Assembly: GCF_025717515.1 (NCBI RefSeq)
Contig: NZ_JAJIRN010000012.1
Coordinates: 122,977-186,976 of the forward strand
DNA length: 64,000 bases
Source: Roseateles oligotrophus
Lineage (GTDB): Bacteria > Pseudomonadota > Gammaproteobacteria > Burkholderiales > Burkholderiaceae_C
Direction of reading: 5' to 3'
Shown: piece by piece, positions 14,854 to 23,693 of the stretch
Numbering within the stretch: the stretch's first letter is position 1
Layout: each line of letters starts with the position of its first letter
Made by a program: the position numbers and the translations under genes
The notes under the pieces: model-generated
What the model saw: the letters and a program-made list of their open reading frames with translations, nothing else
Databases searched by the model: none
What the model was told of the DNA's origin: nothing

Positions 14854-16707
14854 ATGGAACATCACTCTTGGTTGAATGCCTCTTTGATCTATCTCGGCGC
14901 CGCCGTGGTGGCGGTCCCGCTGGCGCGCTTTTTGGGGCTGGGGTCCATCCTTGGCTATCTGGCGGCAGGCATCGTGATCGGCCCCAGCGTCTTGGGCTGG
15001 GTCAGCGACGCCGGCGCGATTCTCGAATTTGCCGAATTCGGGGTGGTGTTGATGATGTTCCTGGTCGGCTTGGAGCTGGAACCTCGCCGCTTGTGGGCGA
15101 TGCGCCGCCCGATTTTTGTGTGGGGCAATGCGCAGTTGCTGGGATCGGCCGCCTTGATGTGCTTGGCGGCGGTCGCGCTGGGCGTGCCCTGGCGGATGGC
15201 GCTGGTGGCCTCGATAGGCCTGGCGATGTCCTCGACCGCGGTGGCCATGGCGGTCCTGGCCGAGCGCAATCTGGCGCCGACCAGCGCTGGCCAAGGCATC
15301 TTGAGCGTGGCCTTGCTGCAAGACATCGCGGCCATTCCGCTGCTGGCCCTGATCCCGCTGCTGGCCATTGGTGGCGAGAGCCATCCGCAGGGCAGCGCCT
15401 GGCTGAGCGCGGCCAAGGCCGTCGGGGTGATCGCGGCCATCGTGCTGGGCGGGCGCCTGCTCCTGCGCCCGGCGCTGCGCTGGATTGCCTGCAGCAAGAC
15501 GCCGGAGATCTTTACCGCCGCCGCCCTGCTTTTGGTCGTGGCCACGGCCTCCTTGATGCAGGCGGTCGGCCTGTCGATGGCGCTAGGCGCATTTCTGGCC
15601 GGTGTGCTCCTGGCCGAGAGCGAATACCGCCATGAGCTGGAAACCGATATCGAACCCTTCAAAGGCCTGCTGCTGGGTCTGTTCTTCATCGCCGTGGGCA
15701 TGGGGCTGGAGCTGAGCGTGTTGCGCGAGCAGCCGCTTCTGATCGCAGCCATGCTCTTGGGGCTGTTGTTGATCAAGGCGGCGGTGCTGATGCTGATGGC
15801 GCGCTGGATGCCTCTGCCATTGATGGAACGCCCGGTGTTCGTGATCTTGCTGGCCCAGGGCGGCGAGTTTGGTTTTGTGGTGTTTCAAACCGCCAGCCAG
15901 GCCGGCATCATCAGCGCCGGCCAGTCTTCCACGCTGGTCGCTGCGGTGGCTTTGTCCTTGTTGTGCACGCCTGCCCTGCTTTTGGCCAGCCAGCGCTGGC
16001 TCGAACCCTGGCTGGCAAAGTATTGCGCGCCCAAGCCTGCGCTGAAGGAGCTCGACCAGGCGCAAGACGCACCCATCATCATTGCCGGCTTTGGCCGTTA
16101 TGGGCAGATCGTCGGTCGTCTGCTTTATGCCAAGGGCCTGCCGGCTACCGTGCTGGAGCATGACAGCGAAATGATAGAGACCGTGCGCAAGTTCGGCTGG
16201 CAACCCTTTTATGGCGACGCCACCCGACTGGATTTGTTGCGCACCGCCGGAGCCGCCAAGGCCCGGATACTGGTGCTGGCCATCGACGATATGGCCCAGA
16301 GCTTGCAACTGGCGGCGCTGGTGCGCGAACATTTTCCGCAACTGCAAATTGTCGCCCGAGCCCGCAATGTGCAGCATTACTACGGTCTGCGTGACTTGGG
16401 CGTTACCTTGATCGAGCGGGAGACGCTGGACGCGGCCTTGGCGAGTGCCACATCGGTGCTGGAGTTGATGGGCTTGGCGCCCGCCGAGGCGCGCGAATCG
16501 GCGCAGCGCTTTCGTCTTCACAATGTGGCGCAACTGGAATTGCTCTACCCGCATCATCACGACCAAGATCAGCTGATCGCCATGAGCAAACAAGGCCGCC
16601 AGCAGCTTGAGGAGCAATTTGCCCAGGAGCGCGAAATGGCGCTCAAGCAAGGCAGCAAAGGTTGGATCGCGCAGGCGGAGCAAGAACCTACACTGCCTCG
16701 ACCTTAA
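14854..16707 (+). CDS. Kef-type K+/H+ antiporter with TrkA-N domain
   Basis: A 617-residue inner-membrane protein. Residues 1-380 form about 12 transmembrane helices of the CPA2 cation/proton exchanger domain, with GLELEPRRLW and SMALGAFLAGVLLAES as family blocks. Residues 405-520 are a RCK/TrkA-N NAD-binding domain (IIIAGFGRYGQIVGRLL has the GXGXXG pattern). The family (KefB/KefC) exports K+ and is gated by glutathione adducts; gshA is about 21 kb downstream. No KefF/KefG ancillary gene is adjacent. The start at 14854 avoids a TTG start inside the inverted repeat. Confidence 0.92.
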   Translation: MEHHSWLNASLIYLGAAVVAVPLARFLGLGSILGYLAAGIVIGPSVLGWVSDAGAILEFAEFGVVLMMFLVGLELEPRRLWAMRRPIFVWGNAQLLGSAALMCLAAVALGVPWRMALVASIGLAMSSTAVAMAVLAERNLAPTSAGQGILSVALLQDIAAIPLLALIPLLAIGGESHPQGSAWLSAAKAVGVIAAIVLGGRLLLRPALRWIACSKTPEIFTAAALLLVVATASLMQAVGLSMALGAFLAGVLLAESEYRHELETDIEPFKGLLLGLFFIAVGMGLELSVLREQPLLIAAMLLGLLLIKAAVLMLMARWMPLPLMERPVFVILLAQGGEFGFVVFQTASQAGIISAGQSSTLVAAVALSLLCTPALLLASQRWLEPWLAKYCAPKPALKELDQAQDAPIIIAGFGRYGQIVGRLLYAKGLPATVLEHDSEMIETVRKFGWQPFYGDATRLDLLRTAGAAKARILVLAIDDMAQSLQLAALVREHFPQLQIVARARNVQHYYGLRDLGVTLIERETLDAALASATSVLELMGLAPAEARESAQRFRLHNVAQLELLYPHHHDQDQLIAMSKQGRQQLEEQFAQEREMALKQGSKGWIAQAEQEPTLPRP

Positions 16708-16765
16708 ATATCTGGATGCGCTACGACGTGCGGTGATTCGGCTCGATTCATATGGGGAGTGAAGT

Positions 16766-18199
16766 TTGAGTTTGCCTAAAGACGCAGCAGCGGCGGCAAT
16801 TGTGACGCCGGCAGCCCCGCCCACCGGCAGGCTGGCGCGCTTGATCCAGTTTCAGGCGGTGCGCATCGCCGAACAGACGCAAGCGCTTGACGATGTGCAG
16901 GCGATGCGCGCAGCCTATGCCGCCCATGAGGGAATACAAGAGCGATTGCTGACCCGCTCCGACAGGCTGGCCCCGCAACTCGGTATCGAACAAGCCTTGG
17001 CCGGCGGGCGCGAGCGCTTGGCCGTGGTGGCCTTGCTGGCCGCCTTCCTGGTTGCCGTGCTGTCCTACAGTCTGGTCCTTAGCGTGGTGGGACATGACAG
17101 GCGCATCAATGCGATGGCCGCCTTGGTCGCTGTGCTGGGCCCGCATTTTCTGAGCTTGCTCTTGTGGTTCTTGGCTTTGTTGTTTGGCGGCTCAGGGGGT
17201 GGCTTGGCAAAAGGCTTGCTAAATTTGAGTACGCGTCTGCCCGGTCTGGGCGGTCAGGCCAGTCGCTTGCTCTTGCAGGCCACGCTCGAAGTGATGGGTC
17301 GCTCGCGTGGCCTGAGCGCTTGGCTGTTCGGCTTGATGACCCATCTGGTTTGGTCGCTGGCTTTTGTGTTCACGCTGCTGGGCCTGCTGATGGCCTTCTC
17401 TTTCCTGTCTTATCAGCTGAGCTGGGAAACCACCATTCTTGACGGCGAGGCCTTTGCCCGCTTTGCGCATATGACCGGCCGCTTGCCGGCGCTCTTCGGC
17501 TTTGCCACACCCGCAGTCGACCATATGCTAGATGGCCATGGTGACCACCGTGCTTGGGCGATCTGGCTGATGGGCTGCACCTTGGTGTATGGCCTCGGAC
17601 TCCGGCTCGTCCTGGTGATTTTGAGCGGCCTGCGCGCCCGGAGTTTGCTGGCGGGGCTGGCGCTCGCAGACGGCAGCGACCCCTATGTGCGCCGTTTGAT
17701 GGCCCGTTTCGACGCGATGCAGGCGGCCCAAGTGCTGGATGCCGAGTCGCCCGCTGCCGGCAGGTCTGTAAATACTCACTTAGCTACAGACCACCAAGCC
17801 GGTTTGGCTGTGATCGGATTCGAGCTGCCGGATAGTCAGGGCTGGCCGGCCATTGCCGCTTGGCAGCATGGCCTACTCCTGGCCCGTACCGACGGAGCCT
17901 TGGCCGGTAAGCGTCAGCTCCTGGAGCACTTGCAGCAATTGGCGCCCGCGCATTTGCTGCTGGTTTGCAATGCCGGTGCCAGCCCGGACCGGGCCACCGA
18001 GCGCTTTCTGCGTGCCGCCGCTGCCTGCGCGGGCCATTCGGCGCTGCTGCTCGAGTCGGTGCCAGGGCATCAAGAATCTGCCCAGCGCTGGCGCGACTGG
18101 CTGGCCGAGATCCGGATTGAACCACCGCTGGAGGCGGTCTTTGACGCCGCTGTGGATGCCGCTGCCTGGGCCTCGACCGGGGTGAGCCAACATGGCTAA
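16766..18199 (+). CDS. DUF2868 membrane protein
   Basis: A 477-residue protein matching the DUF2868 family. The N-terminal region has RLIQFQAVRIAEQT; four or five transmembrane helices follow between about residues 95 and 300; the C-terminal 170 residues are soluble. Start is TTG at 16766 with GGGAGTG upstream; an ATG at 16751 hits a stop after five codons. The last 8 nt overlap the following GTPase gene, so the two are coupled. The DUF2868 and GTPase/DUF3482 pair is a recurrent neighbour set in Proteobacteria; the function is unknown. The soluble part might regulate or receive the GTPase. Confidence 0.85.
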   Translation: MSLPKDAAAAAIVTPAAPPTGRLARLIQFQAVRIAEQTQALDDVQAMRAAYAAHEGIQERLLTRSDRLAPQLGIEQALAGGRERLAVVALLAAFLVAVLSYSLVLSVVGHDRRINAMAALVAVLGPHFLSLLLWFLALLFGGSGGGLAKGLLNLSTRLPGLGGQASRLLLQATLEVMGRSRGLSAWLFGLMTHLVWSLAFVFTLLGLLMAFSFLSYQLSWETTILDGEAFARFAHMTGRLPALFGFATPAVDHMLDGHGDHRAWAIWLMGCTLVYGLGLRLVLVILSGLRARSLLAGLALADGSDPYVRRLMARFDAMQAAQVLDAESPAAGRSVNTHLATDHQAGLAVIGFELPDSQGWPAIAAWQHGLLLARTDGALAGKRQLLEHLQQLAPAHLLLVCNAGASPDRATERFLRAAAACAGHSALLLESVPGHQESAQRWRDWLAEIRIEPPLEAVFDAAVDAAAWASTGVSQHG

Positions 18200-19613
18200 G
18201 CCGATCGCTTTGGCACTGGTCGGCCACACCAATGCCGGCAAGACCTCCTTGCTGCGCACACTCACCCGCCGCAGCGACTTCGGCGAGGTCTCGAATCGGC
18301 CCGGCACGACCCGTCAGGTCGAGGCCTTGGGTTTGCGGATAGATGGCCGCGATGCGCTGCGTTTTCTGGACACACCCGGTCTTGAGGACGCGCCCGCCCT
18401 GCTCGACTATCTGCAGCATTTGGAGGCCGGCCTGAGCCGCCAACAGCGCTTGCAGGCCTTTCTCGGAGGGCCGGCGGCGAAGGATGAATTCGAGCAGGAG
18501 GCCAAGGTATTGCGCTGCTTGCTCGAGGTCGATGCCGCGCTTTTGGTGATCGATGCGCGCGAATCCCCCTTGCCCAAGTTCGCCAGCGAGATCGAGGTCT
18601 TGATGCTGTGCGCAAGGCCGCTGATGCCGGTGCTGAACTTTGTCAGCCACCCGCAGGCGCAGGAGCCGGCTTGGCGGCGGCTGCTGGCCGGACATGGCCT
18701 GCACGCCTATGTTCGCTTCGATGCGGTGGCGCCGTTTGTCGGCGCCGAGCAGCATTTGTATGCCGACCTCGGTGCGCTCCTGCCCGAACGGCGCGAGGCC
18801 TTGAGCCGGGTGGCCGAATATCTGAAAAACGAAGCCTTATCCCGCCGCGCCGCCGGTCTGCGCCTGCTGTCTGAGTTGCTGCTGAATTTGGCTGCCTTTC
18901 GAATGCAGCTTGCCAAGGCGAGTCTGGCCAATCCGGTGCAGCGAGCGGACAGCATTCGGGCCTTTCAAAGCGAGGTCGCGGAACGCAGTCGCAGGCTTAT
19001 GGAGGAACTATTGGCGCTGCACGGTTTTGACCCCGGTAGCGCCGAGGTCGCAGACCTGCCGGCTCTTGCCGGGCGCTGGGAGTCCGACCTGTTCAACCCC
19101 GAGGCACTGAAATCGGCAGGCAAGCGCCTGGGCGCGGGCGCGGCGATTGGAGGTGCGATCGGCTTGGGGCTGGATGTGGCGCTGGCTGGCCTGTCCTTAG
19201 GCGTGGCCGCCAGCCTGGGCGCGGCCTTGGGGGGCGTCGCATCGCAAGGCTTCGGCGCAATGGGCCGCCAGCTAAGCAACAAACTGCGCGGCATCGTCGA
19301 GCTGAGTCTGGAGAACCGGGCGTTGCTGCTGCTGGCGGCACAACACCTGACCCTTTTGCTGGCCTTGGAGCGGCGCGGTCACGCCGCGCTTGAAGTCTTG
19401 CAGGTCAAGCCCGACTTGAGTTTTACCGAAGCGCAAGCGGCTCGCTTGCAGGCGAGTCTGGGCGTGGCCCGCGCTCATCCGGATTGGGCCGGCAAGGCCC
19501 CGCTTGCCGGCGGCGAAGCGGCCCGTCGCCATCAACAAGGCGTGGCATTGAGCGAGGTCTTGGCCGAAATTCTCGCCGGATCAAATTTGCCCGGCACCAA
19601 GGGCAAGGCGTAA
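18192..19613 (+). CDS. GTPase with DUF3482 domain
   Basis: A 473-residue protein. The N-terminal 180 residues are an Era/TrmE-like GTPase: G1 GHTNAGKTS (10-18), G2 around RPGTTR (36-41), G3 DTPG (about 60). The usual NKxD G4 reads NFVSHP, which is unusual. From about residue 220 the DUF3482 part is helical and includes a long glycine/alanine-rich hydrophobic segment (AAIGGAIGLGLDVALAG and following) that could insert into membrane. It overlaps the DUF2868 gene by 8 nt. I infer a membrane-associated GTPase working with that partner. Confidence 0.87.
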   Translation: MAKPIALALVGHTNAGKTSLLRTLTRRSDFGEVSNRPGTTRQVEALGLRIDGRDALRFLDTPGLEDAPALLDYLQHLEAGLSRQQRLQAFLGGPAAKDEFEQEAKVLRCLLEVDAALLVIDARESPLPKFASEIEVLMLCARPLMPVLNFVSHPQAQEPAWRRLLAGHGLHAYVRFDAVAPFVGAEQHLYADLGALLPERREALSRVAEYLKNEALSRRAAGLRLLSELLLNLAAFRMQLAKASLANPVQRADSIRAFQSEVAERSRRLMEELLALHGFDPGSAEVADLPALAGRWESDLFNPEALKSAGKRLGAGAAIGGAIGLGLDVALAGLSLGVAASLGAALGGVASQGFGAMGRQLSNKLRGIVELSLENRALLLLAAQHLTLLLALERRGHAALEVLQVKPDLSFTEAQAARLQASLGVARAHPDWAGKAPLAGGEAARRHQQGVALSEVLAEILAGSNLPGTKGKA

Positions 19614-20066
19614 CTCCATCCGGGCATTGCTCATCTCCAAGCCGCGGAATAGAAATGTCTGCTGTTCCTTGATGACGAAACCAAAGCGCTGATAGAGGCC
19701 CTGGGCGCTGAGGCTGACGTCCGAATACAGCAGCAGGATGCCGCGCTCGGCGGCGCTCTGCAGGATGCGCCGCATCAAGGCGCTGGCCACGCCAATGCGC
19801 TGGGCGCGTGCCGAGACAAAGAAATGGTCGATATAGCCGTTGTCTTGCAGATCGGCATAACCGACCATCTCGCCGCCACGCATCGCGATAAAGGGCTTGA
19901 TGCCCTGGATGCGCTGGGCCCAGCGCTGTGGGTCGGTGTCGTGCGGCGCCCAGGCTTCGATCAACTCGGGGCTGTAATGGGCCGATGCGACCTCGTGGAT
20001 GGCCGAAAAGAACACCGGAAAAGTGGCGGCTTCGTCGCCGGCTTGGAAGTCACGAACGTTGATCAT
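19581..20066 (-). CDS. GNAT-family N-acetyltransferase
   Basis: A 161-residue protein with INVRDFQAGDEAATFPVFF, IDHFFVSARAQRIGVASALM (acetyl-CoA loop Q/R-x-x-G-x-A) and LYQRFGF near the end. The start at 20066 opens at the conserved N-terminus; the frame stays open to 20138. Its 3' end overlaps the convergent GTPase gene by 33 bp. Substrate unknown. Confidence 0.85.
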   Translation of the reverse strand: MINVRDFQAGDEAATFPVFFSAIHEVASAHYSPELIEAWAPHDTDPQRWAQRIQGIKPFIAMRGGEMVGYADLQDNGYIDHFFVSARAQRIGVASALMRRILQSAAERGILLLYSDVSLSAQGLYQRFGFVIKEQQTFLFRGLEMSNARMELRLALGAGQI

Positions 20067-20177
20067 GAGGCGTGGTGCGAGGGGCTGCGGTCGATCAACC
20101 GTATTGTTGTGGCTCCGGCGGCGGGCGCCTAAAGTCATGGCGCTGCGTCAGGGCCTCTGGGCAACAACCAGGGCGAC

Positions 20178-20783
20178 CTATTTATCCGCCGTGCGGTCGC
20201 TGGCCCGTTCACCCAATTGGCGCTGCATCAGCGCAAAGAAGCGGTCGTAAAAAGCGCCGGCAGGGATCGTCTCCGAGGCGACCTTGACGAGCGAGTCATC
20301 CGAGGACGAGAGCGGCAGCGAGATCGAGCCGATGGCGCTGACGCCGATGCTGGACGAGTTGGGGGTTTTTTTCAGCGAGTAACGGTCTTGCTGTGCGGAC
20401 ACGAAGGCGGTGGTCAGCGCGTCGCCTTGGCCGTCCGGCACACAGACCACATTGAAGCTGATCTCCACATGCACCTCGCCCTCGGGCTGAAAATGCTTGC
20501 GCCCGGTGATGCGGCCCTTGGGTGTGTCGGTGATCAGATAGCCCTGGCTCAAGAGCGCGCGGCGGGCAGCCTCGCAGGTTTCCTCCACGCGGCCATCAAA
20601 CAGGCGCGAGAAAGTTTCGTCGGCATGGAAGTTCTCGTTCTGATAGACCTGTGCGTGGGAGGCCCGCTCGCCTTTACCCGGGAACGGAGCGCTGATGCCG
20701 CAGCCGGCCAGCAGGCAAACGCAAACAGCAAAGGCAGCGCGGCCAGCGCAGGTGACAGCAGGGTGAGAAAAAAGTCCAGTCAT
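20178..20783 (-). CDS. DUF2242 lipoprotein
   Basis: A 201-residue protein with a type II signal: CVCLLAGC places the lipid-modified Cys at residue 28. The mature part matches DUF2242, with NENFHADETFSRLF and a C-terminal AFYDRFFALMQRQL. No enzymatic motif is visible. It would be anchored in the inner or outer membrane facing the periplasm. Role unknown. Confidence 0.82.
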   Translation of the reverse strand: MTGLFSHPAVTCAGRAAFAVCVCLLAGCGISAPFPGKGERASHAQVYQNENFHADETFSRLFDGRVEETCEAARRALLSQGYLITDTPKGRITGRKHFQPEGEVHVEISFNVVCVPDGQGDALTTAFVSAQQDRYSLKKTPNSSSIGVSAIGSISLPLSSSDDSLVKVASETIPAGAFYDRFFALMQRQLGERASDRTADK

Positions 20784-20883
20784 CGCTGAGAATTAGCCAT
20801 TGAAACGCCATTATCCTGGCAAGCGTTGATGGTCCCCCCGAGCTAGGATCAAGATCCAATAAATTGAAGGAGCTAGGTGCATC

Positions 20884-21372
20884 ATGATTCTCCGCAAGAC
20901 CTTGCTTATCGGCCTGTTGCTGAGCGCAGCCGGTGCCGGCATGGCCAATGAACCCAAGAGCTCGTCTGCGGAGGCGGTTGCCCTGTTGAAAAAGGCGCAG
21001 GAGTATCTGAAAACCAATGGGCTCGAAAAATCGATCATCGAGTTCAACAACCCGAACAGCCCATTCAACAGCAAGAGCGACATCAACAAGCATGGCGACC
21101 TGTATCTGTACTCGGTCGACCCCAAGGGTTTTCAAGTTGTCCACGGCATCAACCCGCGCATTCGAGGGACGAATAAGTTCGATATGCGCGACGTCGATGG
21201 CGTCTACCTGATTCGCGAATTTGTGCGTGTCTGCTTCGCCACGCCAGAAGGCCGTGGTTGGGTCAACTATCGTTGGCCCAACCCGGTCAGCAAGCAGATG
21301 GAAGACAAGGCCGGTTATGTGGAGCGGATCGGCAATACCGATCTGTGCCTGGGCACCGGCATCTATAAGTAA
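20884..21372 (+). CDS. Secreted single-Cache-domain protein
   Basis: A 162-residue protein with a signal peptide (residues 1-21, GAGMA). The mature part matches a single Cache (sCache_2-like) sensor fold: AVALLKKAQEYLKTNG, then KHGDLYLYSVDPKGFQVVHG, DMRDVDG and EGRGWVNYRWPNPVSKQME. Such domains bind small ligands in the periplasm, usually in receptors; here the domain is free-standing. GAAGGAG at 20866-20872 is the ribosome binding site. It converges with the GH3 gene. Confidence 0.82.
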   Translation: MILRKTLLIGLLLSAAGAGMANEPKSSSAEAVALLKKAQEYLKTNGLEKSIIEFNNPNSPFNSKSDINKHGDLYLYSVDPKGFQVVHGINPRIRGTNKFDMRDVDGVYLIREFVRVCFATPEGRGWVNYRWPNPVSKQMEDKAGYVERIGNTDLCLGTGIYK

Positions 21373-21392
21373 GGCGGCCTTACAGGGACGGC

Positions 21393-23654
21393 CTACTTGA
21401 CATCCTTGCCACGCGCATCGAGCGTGCGCTTGGGCAGGCTCACCGTCACGCGGCTGGCCTGGGTGTCGCCGGCATGCTGGGCCAGCATGACCTCGTACTG
21501 GCCCGCCGCCACGCGCCAGCGCTTGCTCTTGCTGTCAAACATCGCCAATAAGCGCGGGTCCACCACCAGGCTCAACTGCTTGGTTTGACCGGGCGCCAAA
21601 TCCACCTTGTCCCAGCCGCCGAGGCGTTTGGGCGCTTCCCAGCCGCCCTTGACCGGGGCCACATAGATTTGCGCGACTTCCTTGCCGGCGACGCTGCCCT
21701 TGTTGCTGACCTTGAAGCTCACATGCAAATTGCCGCCCTTGACCTCGCTCTTGAGATCGGAGTAGCCGAAGCTGGTGTAAGAGAGGCCATAGCCGAAGGG
21801 GAAGAGCGGCGTGAGGCCCTTGGCGTCGAACCATTTGTAGCCGACGCTGGCGCCTTCAAAATAGTTGACGCTGAAACGCTTGTGTTCGTTCTCGCGGTCA
21901 CCGTCCAGCAGCGGACGCGGCAGCTGGCTTTCGGCCGCCGGGAAGGTGGCGGGCAAGCGGCCCGACGGGTTCACCACCCCGAACAAGACCCGTGCAATCG
22001 CTTCGCCGCCACTGCTGCCGGGATACCAGGCCGCCAACACCGCGCCGACCTGATCCAGCCAGGGCATGGTGACCGGGCCACCCGTGAGTAGCACCACCGC
22101 CGTGTTCGGGTTGGCGCCTGCCACGGCGGCGATCAAGGCGTCTTGGTTGTTGGGCAGGCTCAGGCTGCGCGCGTCGTTGGCTTCGCCAATCCATTGGTCG
22201 GCAAACACCAGCACCACGTCGGCACCGGCGGCCAGTCGGGCGGCTGCTTTTGCATCGCGCCCATCGTGGAAGGTGACATCGGCCTTGGGCGCCTGGGCGC
22301 GGATATGCGCCAGCGGCGAGGAGGGGAAATACACCACCGGGCCGGGCCAAGAGGAGGGCTCCAAGCCCTGCACCGCCATGCCACCGACCGGGTAGACCTG
22401 CGACGAGCCGCCGCCGGACAGCACGCCCACATCCGCGTGCGCGCCTATCACCACAATCTTGCGCACATTGGCATTCAGCGGCAGCAGCTTTTTGCTGTTC
22501 TTCAGCAGCACCATGGCTTCTTCTGCATCGCTGCGGCTCACCAAGGCATGGGCGGCGTAGTCGATGGCGCCGCCCTCGGCGACCGGGTGATCCATGACGC
22601 CTGTGGCATACAGGGCGCGCAAGATGCGCTTGACCATATCGTCGAGCCGCGATTGGGCTACCGCGCCGTTTTCCACCGCCTCTCTGAGTGCGCCGCCAAA
22701 GTACTGGCTGGCGTCAAACTCCCAGCCGGATTGTTGGTCCAGGCCGCTGTTGGCCGCCGCCACCGTGCTGTGCACGGCACCCCAGTCCGACATCACATAA
22801 CCCTTGAAGCCCCAGTCCTGTTTCAGCACCTCCTTGAGCAGGTAATTGCTCTCGCAGGCATAGACGCCGTTGACGCGGTTATAGGCGCACATCACCGAAC
22901 CGGGATCGCCCACTTCCATCGCGAATTGCAGGGCCAACAGGTCCGACATGCGCGCGCCGGCGTCGTCAAGGCGGGCATCGAGCACGAAGCGGCCGGTCTC
23001 CTGCGAGTTGACGGCAAAGTGCTTCAGGGTCGAGACGATGTGGTTGGACTGGATGCCCTTGATTTGCAGGCCGACCATGGTGCCCGCCAGCAAAGGGTCT
23101 TCACCCGCGTATTCAAAGTTGCGGCCGTTGCGGGGCTCGCGCTGCAAATTGACGCCACCTGCCAGCATCACGTTGAAGCCGGAGGCGCGCGCCTCCGCGC
23201 CAATCATCGCGCCGCCCTGCAAGGCCAGTTCGCGGTTCCAGGTGGCGGCGGTGCCCAGGCCCGAGGGCAAGGCCGTGCGCTCGCGCGGCGCGGCCTTGCC
23301 GGAGCCTTGCGTGGCCACGCCGATGCCGGCATCGGTTTCAAAAAGATCGGGAATACCCAGGCGCGGCACACCCTCCACATAGGCCGCCGAATGCGGCAAG
23401 GCTTTGGGATGCTTCTTCGTGCCCTTGGGCTCAAAGTCGCTGCCGAAATGGGAAATGACCAGCTTCAACTTTTCGTCTTGGGTCATCTGCGCCAATAACA
23501 AAGCACTGCGCTGATCCGGGTCGAGCGCCCGGTTGCTCCAGGCGCCCGTCAACACGGTGAAAGGTTTGGCCGGGTCGGCAGCGACTGCCTGATGGGCGGT
23601 GCCGCAGAGCGTGCAGGCGATGGCCAAAGCGAGGGTGGTTTTTGAAAACGTCAC
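21393..23654 (-). CDS. Periplasmic glycoside hydrolase family 3 enzyme
   Basis: A 753-residue protein. With the GTG at 23654 as start it has a clean signal peptide (FSKTTLALAIACTLCGTAHQ). A TTG at 23681 is an alternative. It carries GH3 N- and C-terminal domains plus a fibronectin-III-like domain. The nucleophile is D290 in YVMSDWGA; KHFAVNSQE and RILRALYATG support the family. Long GH3 enzymes of this type are usually beta-glucosidases, but the operon with a GlcNAc-type PTS suggests action on amino-sugar or chito-oligomers (inference). It is the third gene of the operon, 40 bp after the PTS permease gene. Confidence 0.9.
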   Translation of the reverse strand: MTFSKTTLALAIACTLCGTAHQAVAADPAKPFTVLTGAWSNRALDPDQRSALLLAQMTQDEKLKLVISHFGSDFEPKGTKKHPKALPHSAAYVEGVPRLGIPDLFETDAGIGVATQGSGKAAPRERTALPSGLGTAATWNRELALQGGAMIGAEARASGFNVMLAGGVNLQREPRNGRNFEYAGEDPLLAGTMVGLQIKGIQSNHIVSTLKHFAVNSQETGRFVLDARLDDAGARMSDLLALQFAMEVGDPGSVMCAYNRVNGVYACESNYLLKEVLKQDWGFKGYVMSDWGAVHSTVAAANSGLDQQSGWEFDASQYFGGALREAVENGAVAQSRLDDMVKRILRALYATGVMDHPVAEGGAIDYAAHALVSRSDAEEAMVLLKNSKKLLPLNANVRKIVVIGAHADVGVLSGGGSSQVYPVGGMAVQGLEPSSWPGPVVYFPSSPLAHIRAQAPKADVTFHDGRDAKAAARLAAGADVVLVFADQWIGEANDARSLSLPNNQDALIAAVAGANPNTAVVLLTGGPVTMPWLDQVGAVLAAWYPGSSGGEAIARVLFGVVNPSGRLPATFPAAESQLPRPLLDGDRENEHKRFSVNYFEGASVGYKWFDAKGLTPLFPFGYGLSYTSFGYSDLKSEVKGGNLHVSFKVSNKGSVAGKEVAQIYVAPVKGGWEAPKRLGGWDKVDLAPGQTKQLSLVVDPRLLAMFDSKSKRWRVAAGQYEVMLAQHAGDTQASRVTVSLPKRTLDARGKDVK

Positions 23655-23693
23655 GGTGAATTTCTCAGAATTGATTAACAAAGCGCGGCTTGC

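Noticed and set aside
22143..23498. A 451-codon plus-strand frame opposite the GH3 gene
   Set aside because: Shadow of the glycosidase gene.
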